A stretch of 64,000 bases of DNA from Streptomyces diacarni (lineage in GTDB: Bacteria > Actinomycetota > Actinomycetes > Streptomycetales > Streptomycetaceae). Under the pieces are notes generated by a model. The model ran no database searches. It worked only from the letters and a program-made list of their open reading frames with translations, and was not told the DNA's origin. A program made the position numbers and the translations under genes. Below are positions 1 to 9,507 of the stretch, in pieces; the stretch's first letter is position 1; each line of letters opens with the position of its first letter. The stretch is from the NCBI RefSeq assembly GCF_003323715.1, contig NZ_QOIN01000048.1, positions 496,001 to 560,000 on the forward strand. Reading direction: 5' to 3'.

Positions 1-581
1 AGAACAGCGGTGCGGCCAACGTCGCCAAGGCCAAGGAAGAGCTCAAGAAGTGCGGCAAGCCGAACGGCTTCAAGACCACGCTCGCCGTCCGTAACACCGA
101 CAAGGCGGACGTGAAGTCCGCGGAGTCGATCCAGGCCTCGCTCAAGAAGGTCGGCATCAAGGTCGAGATCGACCAGTTCGACGGCTCCCAGGGCTCCTCG
201 ATCGTCGGCAACCCGGCGACCGTGAAGAAGAAGGGCTACGGGATGGTCCTCTACGGCTGGGGCCCCGACTTCCCCAGCGGCCAGGGGTACGGCATCGAGC
301 TGTGGCACAGCTCCAAGATCCGGGACAACGGCAACAACAACTACGCCCTGATCGACGAGCCGAAGATCGACAAGGGGCTCGAAGAGGCCATCGCCGAGCT
401 CGACCCGGAGAAGTCCGCCGAGAAGTACGCCGAGGTCAACAAGGAGGTCATGGCGGGCGCCTACTACCTGCCGCTGACCTACCTGAAGGTCGTCCAGTGG
501 CGCTCCGACCGGCTCACCAACGTCTACGCGGCCGACTCCTTCAGCGGTTGGTACGACTTCGCGTCCATCGGCGTCAAGTGA
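1..581 (+). CDS. ABC transporter substrate-binding protein, family 5 (3' part)
   Basis: C-terminal ~192 residues of an extracytoplasmic peptide-binding protein (SBP family 5); the 5' end lies outside the window and the frame is open from base 3. The visible part has the late-domain pattern of this family: a line about splitting residues into SIQASLKKVGIKVEID, then GYGMVLYGWGPDFPSG, and a terminal stretch with ADSFSGWYDFASIGVK. It should capture oligopeptides outside the membrane and deliver them to the permease and ATPases that follow. It is separated from the permease by 151 bases containing a strong hairpin. Family assignment is solid; the exact substrate is inferred from neighbours. Confidence 0.9.
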   Translation, partial: NSGAANVAKAKEELKKCGKPNGFKTTLAVRNTDKADVKSAESIQASLKKVGIKVEIDQFDGSQGSSIVGNPATVKKKGYGMVLYGWGPDFPSGQGYGIELWHSSKIRDNGNNNYALIDEPKIDKGLEEAIAELDPEKSAEKYAEVNKEVMAGAYYLPLTYLKVVQWRSDRLTNVYAADSFSGWYDFASIGVK

Positions 582-668
582 CCTTCCCGGTCGCTGTGAC
601 CGCCACCGACATCACCATCTGACGGCGCCACCCGCCGCTGGCACGAAGGGCAGGTGAAGGCCGCCGCG

Positions 669-712
669 GCGGCCCGGCCGCCGGCTCCCTGACCGGGAGC
701 GGGCCGGGCCGC
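669..712 (+). promoter_or_regulatory. Intercistronic stem-loop between binding protein and permease
   Basis: Perfect outer arms of 11 bp (669-679 with 702-712) enclose a second 6-bp stem (684-689 with 695-700). No T-run follows. It stands 88 bases after the binding-protein stop and 20 before the permease GTG. A position like this usually protects the upstream message or partly terminates, giving more binding protein than membrane components. Confidence 0.6.
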
Positions 713-732
713 CGAAGGGCGGCCGGAGAGCA

Positions 733-1727
<995 letters not shown>

Positions 1728-1731
<4 letters not shown>

Positions 1732-3029
1732 CCGACCACGAGCACAAGTCCCGCAAGTCCCGCAAGACCCCCGAGGCTGCCGAGGCGGCTGCGGCCCCCG
1801 CGTCTGCCACGTCGCCCGCGTCCCCCGAGGACGAGAAGGCGGAGGCGCTGCGGACCGAGGTCACCAAGGCCGACACGTCCCTGACGAAGCCCGTCGACGG
1901 CGCCGCCACGGGCACCGCCACGGACGCCGCCGTCTCGGACCTGACGAGTTCGGGCACCGCGCCCGGCGAACCGGTGCTGAGCAAGGAACCGCCCACCGCG
2001 TTCCTGGAGGTCCGCGACCTGCGGGTGCACTTCCCCACCCAGGACGGCCTCGTCAAGTCAGTCGACGGCCTCTCCTTCACCCTGGAGAAGGGCAAGACCC
2101 TCGGTATCGTCGGCGAGTCGGGGTCCGGCAAGTCCGTCACCTCGCTCGGCATCATGGGGCTGCACACCGTCGGCCAGTACGGCAGGCAGCGCCCCCACCT
2201 GTCCGGCGAGATCTGGCTGAACGGCCAGGAACTGCTCAGCGCCGACCCCGACAGCGTGCGCAAGCTCCGCGGCCGCGAGATCTCCATGATCTTCCAGGAC
2301 CCGCTCTCCGCGCTGCACCCCTTCTTCACCGTCGGTCACCAGATCGTGGAGGCGTACCGCGTCCACCACACCGTCGACAAGAAGACCGCGCGCAAGCGTG
2401 CCGTCGAACTCCTCGACCGGGTCGGCATCCCCGAGCCGGGCAAGCGGGTGGACAGCTACCCGCACGAGTTCTCCGGCGGCATGCGCCAGCGCGCCATGAT
2501 CGCCATGGCGCTGGTCAACAACCCCGAACTCCTGATCGCCGACGAGCCGACCACGGCACTCGACGTCACCGTCCAGGCGCAGATCCTCGACCTGATCCGG
2601 GACCTGCAGAAGGAGTTCGGCTCCGCCGTCATCATCATCACCCACGACCTCGGCGTCGTCGCCGAACTCTCCGACGACATCCTCGTGATGTACGGCGGCC
2701 GGTGCGTGGAGTACGGCGCGGCGGAGCAGGTCTTCTACGAGCCGCAGCACCCCTACACCTGGGGGCTGCTCGGCTCCATGCCGCGCATCGACCGCGACCG
2801 GGCCGACCGGCTCATCCCCGTCAAGGGATCGCCGCCCAGCCTCATCAACGTCCCCGACGGCTGCGCCTTCAACCCGCGCTGCCCCTACGCGGACGTCCCC
2901 AAGGGCGGCATCACCCGCACCACGCGGCCCGAGCTGAGCGAGGTCAGGCCCGGGCACCTGTCCGCCTGCCACATGGCGCAGGAGGACCGGGAGCGCATCT
3001 GGAACGAAGAGATTGCCCCGAAGCTGTGA
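1728..3029 (+). CDS. Oligopeptide ABC transporter ATP-binding protein (DppD/OppD type)
   Basis: 433-residue cytoplasmic ATPase. The first ~88 residues are a low-complexity Ala/Thr/Ser/Lys extension not typical of the family. The ABC domain follows: Walker A GESGSGKS near residue 129, Q-loop in MIFQDPLSALHP, signature FSGGMRQRAMIAMAL, Walker B LLIADEPTTALD, H-loop ITHDLG. The C-terminal oligopeptide-transporter extension contains GCAFNPRCPYA and a late HLSAC. Only three of the four Cys usual in this extension are present; the third position is lost. The family's cysteines bind an Fe-S cluster in mycobacterial DppD (known from that system), so the gap is notable. ATGA overlap with the permease. 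Confidence 0.95.
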
Positions 3030-3057
3030 GCTTTCAGTGAGTGAGGACGACGAGCCG

Positions 3058-4221
3058 ATGACGAACCCCGCGAAAACCCCGGGTGAGGGCTCCGAGCCGC
3101 AGACCCCCACCGAGGACGCGGCCGGCGCCACAGCCGAGTCCGGCGCCCTGGGCACCCTCACCGAGCCGCGCGAGGGCGAACCGCTGCTCAAGATCAGCGG
3201 CCTCAAGAAGCACTTCCCCGTCACCAAGGGCCTCTTCAAGAGGCAGGTCGGCGCCGTGCTCGCCGTCGACGGCATCGACTTCGAGGTCCGCGCCGGTGAG
3301 ACGCTCGGCGTGGTGGGGGAGTCGGGCTGCGGCAAGTCCACGATGGGCCGCCTGATCACCCGGCTGCTCGAACCCACCGCGGGCAAGGTCGAGTTCGAGG
3401 GCCGGGACATCACACACCTGGGCGTGAGCGCGATGCGGCCGATGCGCCGCGACGTGCAGATGATCTTCCAGGACCCCTACTCCTCGCTGAACCCCCGGCA
3501 CACGGTCGGCTCGATCATCAGCGCGCCGTTCAAACTCCAGGGAGTGCAGCCCGAGGGCGGGGTCAAGAAGGAGGTACAGCGGCTGCTGGGAGTGGTCGGG
3601 CTCAGCCCCGAGCACTACAACCGCTACCCGCACGAGTTCTCCGGCGGCCAGCGCCAGCGCATCGGCATCGCCAGGGCGCTCGCGCTCAGCCCGAAGCTCG
3701 TGGTGGCCGACGAGCCCGTCTCGGCGCTCGACGTCTCCATCCAGGCGCAGGTCGTCAACCTCCTCGACGACCTCCAGGAGGAACTCGGCCTCACCTACGT
3801 GATCATCGCCCACGACCTGTCCGTCATCCGGCACGTCTCGGACCGGATCGCGGTGATGTACCTGGGCAAGATCGTCGAGATCACCGACCGGCAGTCGCTG
3901 TACGACACACCCATGCACCCCTACACCCGGGCGCTGCTGTCCGCGGTGCCGGTGCCCGACCCGCGCCGCAAGGCCGAAGGGGGCCGGGAGCGGATCCTGC
4001 TCCAGGGCGACGTGCCCTCGCCCATGAACCCGCCGTCAGGGTGCAGGTTCCACACCCGCTGCTGGAAGGCGACCGAAATCTGCCGGACCAAGGAACCGCC
4101 GCTCGTCTCGCTGGCCCCCGGCCACCAGACCGCGTGCCACCACCCGGAGAACGCCCCCGACCAGGAGCCCGGCGACACGAAGCTGCTGCGCACGGCCGCC
4201 ACCGCCAAAGAACCGAACTGA
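3058..4221 (+). CDS. Oligopeptide ABC transporter ATP-binding protein (DppF/OppF type)
   Basis: 387-residue second ATPase of the transporter. Walker A GESGCGKST, Q-loop MIFQDPYSSLNPRHTVG, signature FSGGQRQRIGIARAL, Walker B LVVADEPVSALDVS and H-loop IAHDLSV are all intact. The C-terminal extension holds four Cys (GCRFHTRC, EIC, TAC), unlike its partner. In-frame TTG (3013) and GTG (3037) starts are possible. ATG 3058 is preferred because GAGGA lies about ten bases upstream and the TTG would overlap the previous gene by 17 bases. It pairs with the preceding ATPase to power peptide import. Confidence 0.93.
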   Translation: MTNPAKTPGEGSEPQTPTEDAAGATAESGALGTLTEPREGEPLLKISGLKKHFPVTKGLFKRQVGAVLAVDGIDFEVRAGETLGVVGESGCGKSTMGRLITRLLEPTAGKVEFEGRDITHLGVSAMRPMRRDVQMIFQDPYSSLNPRHTVGSIISAPFKLQGVQPEGGVKKEVQRLLGVVGLSPEHYNRYPHEFSGGQRQRIGIARALALSPKLVVADEPVSALDVSIQAQVVNLLDDLQEELGLTYVIIAHDLSVIRHVSDRIAVMYLGKIVEITDRQSLYDTPMHPYTRALLSAVPVPDPRRKAEGGRERILLQGDVPSPMNPPSGCRFHTRCWKATEICRTKEPPLVSLAPGHQTACHHPENAPDQEPGDTKLLRTAATAKEPN

Positions 4222-4230
4222 CGCGCTCGC

Positions 4231-4289
4231 CCTCGATCGCCGGACGGACTGAGACATCAGCCCGCCCGCCGATCGAGGACCGGCGGTCC
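4231..4289 (+). terminator. Possible terminator after the peptide transporter operon
   Basis: Two weak structures lie in the gap after the second ATPase: a 9-bp perfect pair CCTCGATCG (4231-4239) with CGATCGAGG (4270-4278) around a 30-base loop, and a short hairpin GGACC/GGTCC (4277-4289). No U-tract is present. Confidence 0.3.
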
Positions 4290-4359
4290 GGGGTAGGGGA
4301 GCGGCGGGGCGAGGGCACGAGCCGCCCACCGTGACCATCCCCGCCCGGGCGGTACAAAG

Positions 4360-5082
4360 GTGCCCGTGGACTCCCTCTTCAGCCCCTCACTCCAGCACTG
4401 GCTGGACCTCGCCGGCATCTTCGTCTTCGCCATCTCCGGCGCGCTCCTCGCGGTGCGGCGCAATTTCGACGTCTTCGGCATCGCCGTCCTCGCCGAGGTC
4501 ACCGGGCTGGGCGGCGGGCTCTTCCGCGACGTCGTCATCGGCGCCGTGCCACCGGCGGCCTTCACCGACCTCGGCTACTTCCTCACGCCTCTCCTCTCCG
4601 CGTTCCTCGTCTTCTTCCTCCACCCCGAGGTGGAACGGATCAACAAGGCGGTCAGCGTCTTCGACGCGGCCGGCCTCGGCCTCTTCTGCGTGACCGGCAC
4701 CCTCAAGGGGCACGAGTACGGGCTCAGCCTCACGTCGTCCGTCGTGATGGGCCTGGCCACGGCCGCCGGAGGCGGGGTGCTCAGGGACGTACTCGCCAAC
4801 GAGGTGCCCTCGCTGCTGCGCTGGGACCGCGAGGTCTACGCGGTGCCCGCCATCGTGGGCTCCAGCGCGGTGGCGCTGCTGATCCACCTGGACCAGGTGC
4901 GCCCCTCCACCACCGTGGGCGCGGCGCTGCTGGCGTTCCTCCTGCGGCTGCTGGCCCTGCGCTACAACTGGCGTGCCCCGCGCGCCTGGCACCGCAGGAG
5001 CGCGACGGTGGACGCGCAGGCCACGAAGGGGGGCGCCACCAGGGAGCCGGAGAACGGCGGCCGCCAGGTCGGCGGCGGCTGA
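4360..5082 (+). CDS. TRIC cation channel family membrane protein (UPF0126)
   Basis: 240-residue inner-membrane protein made of two repeats of three membrane helices, each with a Gly-rich kink motif: GLGGGLFRDVVIGAVPP near residues 50-66 and AAGGGVLRDVLANEVP near 136-151. These are the hallmark of the prokaryotic TRIC/YadS-YvgT family of cation-conducting channels. The last ~40 residues are a charged cytoplasmic tail. The GTG at 4360 is taken as start; a second GTG six bases on is equally possible and no strong ribosome site is visible. Transported ion and physiological role are unknown. Probably monocistronic. Confidence 0.85.
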   Translation: MPVDSLFSPSLQHWLDLAGIFVFAISGALLAVRRNFDVFGIAVLAEVTGLGGGLFRDVVIGAVPPAAFTDLGYFLTPLLSAFLVFFLHPEVERINKAVSVFDAAGLGLFCVTGTLKGHEYGLSLTSSVVMGLATAAGGGVLRDVLANEVPSLLRWDREVYAVPAIVGSSAVALLIHLDQVRPSTTVGAALLAFLLRLLALRYNWRAPRAWHRRSATVDAQATKGGATREPENGGRQVGGG

Positions 5083-5105
5083 CCCGCGGCTGCCGATGCG
5101 GCGCC

Positions 5106-5167
5106 CACGCGCCGCCCGCGCGGCACCCATGCCCGCCGACCGCGCGGCGCTCACGCGCCGCCCGCGC
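5106..5167. repeat. 16-bp direct repeat in the 5083-5320 gap
   Basis: The 16-mer CACGCGCCGCCCGCGC occurs at 5106-5121 and again at 5152-5167, within a 238-base gap that otherwise shows no gene. It marks the border between the conserved TRIC gene and the accessory LysR segment. Confidence 0.5.
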
Positions 5168-5320
5168 AGGTGCCCTGATCGAGCGCGGTGCGCTCGGCGT
5201 CGTCCGGTTCAGCGGTGCGTGGGAGGTCCCCGGAGGAGTCCCCGAGCTCGTCGGGACGCTGTGGCGGCAGACCAGGCAAGGGCCATGAGCGCTTGCGTGT
5301 GCGGGCGGAGCCGCCGCTGT

Positions 5321-6250
5321 TCATGTCGTGCGGATCGGTCCCGCACGGTGGGTTCCGGTGAGCAGAGCTTCGGCATGCTTACGGAAAGCGGTGACCAGAC
5401 GTGCGCGGTCGCCGGAGCGCGTGGCGAGTACGACCTGGCTCGGTTCGACCCCGCGCAACGGGACGGTGGTGAGGCTGGGGTGCAGGCCGGTCGCGTGGTC
5501 GAGGGGCGGCCCGATGGCCACGGCCTGCCCGGCGGCGATGAGTTCGTGTTTGTCCTCAAGGGCTTCGACCAGGGGGCCGTCGGGCGCGGGCCGCCCGTCG
5601 GGCCGGGGATCGAGCCGCCAGTAGGCGTTCAGCAACGGGTCGGACTGGCGTACGTGGGGGATCGGCTCGTCGGCGATGTCGCCGAGGGTGACCGACTCAT
5701 GGCCGGCCAGACGGTGGTCCCGGGGCACGACCAGCACGCGCGGTTCGTCGTAGAGGACGGTGACGCGCAGCCGGTCGGTGGGGAACGGCAGTCGCGTCAC
5801 CACCGCGTCGACGCGGTGCTCCAGCAGCGCACCGCGCGAGTCGTTCCAGGCGAGCAGGCGGGTGTGGACCTCGGCATCGGGGTCGCGGTCCCGCAGGGCC
5901 CGCACGGCCGCGGTGATGACCAGCCCCTTGGTGTAGCCGACGGTGATACTGCTGGGCCGGGCCGCGGCCCGGGTGCGGGCCATCGCCTCGACCGCGGCGC
6001 GCAGCAGCCCCTGGGCCTGGGGCAGGAAAACCTCGCCGGCCTCGCTCAGCTGGGTGCCGCGCGTGGTGCGGTCGAGCAGGCGGACGCCCACTTGCTGTTC
6101 GAGGCGGCGGATCTGCCGGCTCAGCGACGGCTGGGTGGTGTGCAGCGCCTCGGCGGCACGGCCGAAGTGCTGGTACTCGGCGACCACCGTGAAGCACTGC
6201 ACCAGCCGGAGATCGAGATCCACGGGCGCGGGGAAGTGTTCGGACACCAC
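5321..6250 (-). CDS. LysR family transcriptional regulator
   Basis: 309-residue DNA-binding regulator. The winged helix-turn-helix covers about residues 12-70 (FGRAAEALHTTQPSLSRQIRRLEQQVG), followed by a type-2 periplasmic-binding-protein fold effector domain starting at SITVGYTKGLV. It is divergently transcribed from the epoxide hydrolase operon across an 82-base gap that holds an ATAC-N7-GTAT site. That is the textbook position for a LysR activator of the divergent catabolic genes. The helix-turn-helix sequence resembles the BenM/CatM group. Two consecutive GTG codons (6250, 6247) can serve as start; the ribosome site is weak. The effector is unknown; an aromatic acid or pathway intermediate is an inference. 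Confidence 0.92.
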   Translation of the reverse strand: MVSEHFPAPVDLDLRLVQCFTVVAEYQHFGRAAEALHTTQPSLSRQIRRLEQQVGVRLLDRTTRGTQLSEAGEVFLPQAQGLLRAAVEAMARTRAAARPSSITVGYTKGLVITAAVRALRDRDPDAEVHTRLLAWNDSRGALLEHRVDAVVTRLPFPTDRLRVTVLYDEPRVLVVPRDHRLAGHESVTLGDIADEPIPHVRQSDPLLNAYWRLDPRPDGRPAPDGPLVEALEDKHELIAAGQAVAIGPPLDHATGLHPSLTTVPLRGVEPSQVVLATRSGDRARLVTAFRKHAEALLTGTHRAGPIRTT

Positions 6251-6268
6251 CCCACTCTAACTGGCCTT

Positions 6269-6283
6269 ATACGCAGCCTGTAT
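6269..6283. promoter_or_regulatory. LysR-type operator, ATAC-N7-GTAT
   Basis: ATAC (6269-6272), seven bases, GTAT (6280-6283) lies midway between the LysR and epoxide hydrolase starts. This matches the T-N11-A rule and the exact spacing known for BenM/CatM binding sites. Confidence 0.7.
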
Positions 6284-6341
6284 TACCTGTACCGGAACAA
6301 TCATTGGACTGCGCGCTCGTCGCCGCCGCACCGTGGTGACC

Positions 6342-7451
6342 ATGACATCGGACAGCGTGACACCGTTTCGTATCGACGTCGCGGACCGTGATCTGGAGGA
6401 CCTGAGGGACCGGCTCCACCGGGTACGCCTCGCCGGCCGGGAGACAGTGCCGGACAGCAGCCAGGGGGTGCGGCGGGAGCGCCTGGAGGAGCTGCTGGAG
6501 TACTGGGCCACCGGGTACGACTGGCGCGATCTGGAGCGGCGGCTCAACGAGCTGGGCCAGTTCCGCACGACCATCGACGGTCTGGGCCTCCACTTCATGC
6601 ACGTACGCTCACCCCGCCCCGACGCCGCCCCCCTGTTGCTGCTGCACGGATGGCCGGGCTCGTTCCTGGAGTTCCTCAAGACCGTCGGCCCGCTCACCGA
6701 GCACGGCTTCCACCTCGTCATCCCCTCGATGCCCGGCTACGGCTTTTCCGGCCAACCCGCCTCGACAGGCTGGGACCCGGACCGGATCGCCCGCGCGTAC
6801 GGCGTGCTCATGCGGCGCCTCGGCTATGACTCCTACCTGGCCCAGGGAGGCGACTGGGGCGGTGTCGTCGCGACCCGCATGGGGGCGCAGCGCCTGACGG
6901 GCCTGCGGGCGATCCACGTCAACTTCCCCGAGTTCCTCGCCGCACCACCGGTCGGCGACGACCCGGCTCCTGAGGAGAAGGCCGCACTCGAACAGGGCAG
7001 CCGCTTCTTTGCCGTCCATTCCGGATACCACGTCGTGCAGCGCACCCGGCCGCAGACCATCGGCTACGCCCTGACCGACTCCCCGGCCGGGCAGGCCGCC
7101 TGGATCTACGAAAAGTTCCTCGACTGGGCCCGGCCCGACGCCCTCACTCCCGACGAGATCCTCGACCACATCTCCCTGTACTGGTTCACCGGCACCGCTG
7201 CTTCCTCCGCCCGCCTGTACTGGGAGTACGCCCGGCAGCCGCTCGCTCCGACCGAGCTGGACCTTCCCGTCGGGGTCAGCGTCTTCCCGGACGAACTGAC
7301 GCGTACCCCGCGCATCTGGGCCGAGCGCGTCTATCGCGACCTGCGCTACTTCAACGACGACATCCCCGCGGGCGGCCACTTCGCCGCCCTGGAGCAGCCT
7401 GAGCTGTTCGTCGAGGAGATCGTCAGGTTCGCGCGGACGGTGGCCGCGTGA
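6342..7451 (+). CDS. Epoxide hydrolase family protein (EHN domain plus alpha/beta hydrolase)
   Basis: 369-residue cytoplasmic enzyme. The N-terminal EHN domain (about residues 5-105) has the family pattern including YDWRDLERRLNELGQF. The alpha/beta-hydrolase core follows: oxyanion motif HGWPGS (~110), nucleophile Asp in GGDWGG (~175), and catalytic His in GGHFAALEQPELF near the C terminus. Expected reaction is hydrolysis of an epoxide to a diol through an alkyl-enzyme ester. ATG 6342 is chosen; GTG 6333 would add three residues. Stop and next start overlap (TGATG), so it heads an operon with the hypothetical gene and the fumarylacetoacetase-like gene, probably controlled by the LysR. Substrate unknown. 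Confidence 0.9.
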   Translation: MTSDSVTPFRIDVADRDLEDLRDRLHRVRLAGRETVPDSSQGVRRERLEELLEYWATGYDWRDLERRLNELGQFRTTIDGLGLHFMHVRSPRPDAAPLLLLHGWPGSFLEFLKTVGPLTEHGFHLVIPSMPGYGFSGQPASTGWDPDRIARAYGVLMRRLGYDSYLAQGGDWGGVVATRMGAQRLTGLRAIHVNFPEFLAAPPVGDDPAPEEKAALEQGSRFFAVHSGYHVVQRTRPQTIGYALTDSPAGQAAWIYEKFLDWARPDALTPDEILDHISLYWFTGTAASSARLYWEYARQPLAPTELDLPVGVSVFPDELTRTPRIWAERVYRDLRYFNDDIPAGGHFAALEQPELFVEEIVRFARTVAA

Positions 7452-7816
7452 TGACGAGCGAGATCAGCGGGGGCACGGACGGCGTCGGGCGTGGGGGCCG
7501 GGTCGTGGCCGTCGGGACCGACAGGGCCAAGGCCGAGTCCGGCGCCCAGTTCCAGCGCCCCAGGCGTACGGAGACCGCCGACGGCCCGGCGTCCGACTCC
7601 GCGCCGGCCTGCCGCAGCCGTTCTCCGCTCAGCCACGGCCTGCTCAGCCACGGCCCGGCCGGCCTGCTCGGCCGCGCCGCCTATCCGGTCGTGCTCGACT
7701 TCGGCGGCGCCGGGCGTTTCGAGACCGCCGTCAAGGAGATCCCGGACTTCCAGGCATCCTCCCTAGCCGACGCACGACGCCTCTACGACCGCACCCGGGA
7801 GGTGCTTGCCCGGTGA
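7451..7816 (+). CDS. Hypothetical protein between epoxide hydrolase and FAH-like gene
   Basis: 121 residues, not recognised. The first ~60 residues are low-complexity, rich in Arg, Ser and Pro, with a short repeat (LSHGLLSHG). The C-terminal ~45 residues (LDFGGAGRFETAVKEIPDF, then ADARRLYDRTREVLA) look like a folded helix-ending domain. It overlaps the upstream stop (TGATG) and the downstream start (GTGA), so it is read as part of the operon. The mixed character suggests either a small accessory protein or the remnant of a longer enzyme whose front has decayed. Confidence 0.55.
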   Translation: MTSEISGGTDGVGRGGRVVAVGTDRAKAESGAQFQRPRRTETADGPASDSAPACRSRSPLSHGLLSHGPAGLLGRAAYPVVLDFGGAGRFETAVKEIPDFQASSLADARRLYDRTREVLAR

Positions 7817-8703
7817 AGTGGGTCAGCTACCGCTCCGCCGACGGCTCGACGCGCTGCGGTGTGATGCGCGACAACAAGATCCACGCCGTGGGCGCGGGCC
7901 TGTTGGAGCTGCTGCGCGCCGAAGGCGGGCTGGAGGCCGCCGCAATCAGGGAACCGACCGAGATCGTCGAGCCGGCCACCGCCGACCTGCTGGCACCGAT
8001 ACCGGTACCCCCGGCGGTCCGGGACTTCGCCGCGTTCGAACGTCACATCAGTAACGCGGGGAAGGCAGCCGTCGGCGACGGCAGGGTCAGCCCGGTCTGG
8101 TACGAGTATCCGCTCTTCTACTTCTCCAACCCGGCGGCGATCAAGGGGCCGCACGACGAGGTCGCCATCGCCCCGGGCGCTCAGTTGTGGGACTACGAGG
8201 TCGAGGTCGCCGCGGTGATCGCCGGGGACTGCTCGAACCTCGACGCCGCCACGGCGGAGGAGCACATCGCCGGCTACCTGGTCTACTGCGACTGGAGCGC
8301 ACGCGACATCTCCGCGAGCGAGATGGGGTTCGTGTACGGCCCGTCCAAGAGCAAGGACGCCTCGACCAGCCTCGGCCCGTTCCTCGTCACCCCCGACGAA
8401 CTGGAGCCCTACCGCTCGGGCCGGGGCTATGCGTTGCGGATGGACGGGTACGTCAACGATGAGCATTACGGCGGCGGCAGCTGGGACGAGATCCACTGGT
8501 CGTTCGGCGAGATGCTGGCGCACGCGTCGCGCGGCACCTCACTGCGAGCCGGTGACATCATCGCCAGCGGCCCTGTGGGCACCGGCTGCATCCAGGAGTT
8601 GTCCGGCCGCCGCCCCTACCTGGTACCGGGAGACACGGTCCGGATCCAAGTGCGGGAACTCGGCGCGATCTCCGTACGGATCACCGCGCCGGAGCCGTCC
8701 TGA
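7813..8703 (+). CDS. Fumarylacetoacetate hydrolase (FAH) family protein
   Basis: 296-residue member of the FAH superfamily, which cleaves or rearranges beta-diketo acids from aromatic degradation (fumarylpyruvate hydrolase, 2-hydroxyhepta-diene-dioate isomerase and relatives). Core features are an N-terminal cap, then VPPAVRDFAAFERH, the metal-ligand segment LWDYEVEVAAVIAGD with the acidic pair, YCDWSARD, GPSKSKDASTSLGPFLVTPDEL and GDIIASGPVGTG. These are in family order. GTG start in a GTGA overlap with the upstream gene. Together with the epoxide hydrolase it suggests catabolism of an aromatic or cyclic compound, but the substrate is not deducible. Confidence 0.88.
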   Translation: MKWVSYRSADGSTRCGVMRDNKIHAVGAGLLELLRAEGGLEAAAIREPTEIVEPATADLLAPIPVPPAVRDFAAFERHISNAGKAAVGDGRVSPVWYEYPLFYFSNPAAIKGPHDEVAIAPGAQLWDYEVEVAAVIAGDCSNLDAATAEEHIAGYLVYCDWSARDISASEMGFVYGPSKSKDASTSLGPFLVTPDELEPYRSGRGYALRMDGYVNDEHYGGGSWDEIHWSFGEMLAHASRGTSLRAGDIIASGPVGTGCIQELSGRRPYLVPGDTVRIQVRELGAISVRITAPEPS

Positions 8704-8760
8704 CGTACCGGACGCACCAAGAACGACCTTGACCATTCCACTTGCCGGGAGACCACCCCG

Positions 8761-9507
8761 ATGCATCTCGCCAACACCTTCGCTCGCGCCGACACGGACC
8801 TGAACGCCGTTCGCGAGGTCAGCCTCACCGTCAACGCGACCCACCTGTTCGTCTACTTCATCCCCGAGGCACCGGAAGAGGCCGCCAAGCTGGGCGTGAC
8901 CGAGTACGCACCGGCCTACTTCGCGCTCCGGTCAGCCCCCATGGGCGCAGTCCCATGGCAGGTCACGCTCGCGGCCTTCTACAACTTCAGCCCGCGGTCG
9001 GTGCGGGCCATGGCAGGCGTCTGGGACACAGCGTCGCCACAGGAGTGGCAGGCCGCTCGTTTCGCAGCCGTCGACCGTGCGATGCGGCGCGTCGGCGTGA
9101 GCCTCACCGCCGACCAGATCGCCGAGGCACGATCGCTGATCGACCCGGTCGTCGCGAGCGCCGACCACGCAGGGAAGACGATGGCCGCCGCCAACGCCTC
9201 GGTCCCCCTCCCGGACGATCCGCTCGTCGCGCTGTGGCAGCACATCACGGTGCTGCGCGAGTGGCGCGGCGACGCGCATATCACCGTGCTCGCAGCGGGC
9301 GGCCTCGGGCCGTGTGACTGCAACGTGCTGCAAACCGCGACAGGTCACTTCCCGGAAGCCATCGCGCGTGCCACCCGGCTGTGGGACGACGAGGAGGTGG
9401 CCGCGGCAACCACACGCCTCGTCGCACGCGGCTGGCTCGACGCCGACGGCACCGCTACCGATGCCGGCATCGCGGCGCGCGAGCAGATCGAGGTCGAGAC
9501 CGACTAG
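8761..9507 (+). CDS. SCO6745-family protein, truncated by an in-frame TAG
   Basis: 248 residues up to TAG 9505-9507. Segments such as APAYFALRSAPMGAV, LAAFYNFSPRSVRAMAGV and VLREWRGDAHITVLAAGGL match the SCO6745 family (helical proteins with a C-terminal winged-helix-like part, function unknown). The frame stays open beyond the TAG to TGA 9712-9714, and the next 40 codons read like the family C terminus: HCAALWTPIGDAGVRRL, then LIRPIQDAFTAAGTYPF. So the TAG interrupts a formerly longer protein. The start ATG has GGGAGA upstream. The truncated product may still fold. It follows the FAH gene by 57 bases in the same direction. Confidence 0.75.
   Translation: MHLANTFARADTDLNAVREVSLTVNATHLFVYFIPEAPEEAAKLGVTEYAPAYFALRSAPMGAVPWQVTLAAFYNFSPRSVRAMAGVWDTASPQEWQAARFAAVDRAMRRVGVSLTADQIAEARSLIDPVVASADHAGKTMAAANASVPLPDDPLVALWQHITVLREWRGDAHITVLAAGGLGPCDCNVLQTATGHFPEAIARATRLWDDEEVAAATTRLVARGWLDADGTATDAGIAAREQIEVETD

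Noticed and set aside
4973..6391. A 472-codon plus-strand frame across the TRIC end and the LysR gene
   Set aside because: The minus strand carries a full LysR protein here; the plus frame is a compositional shadow.
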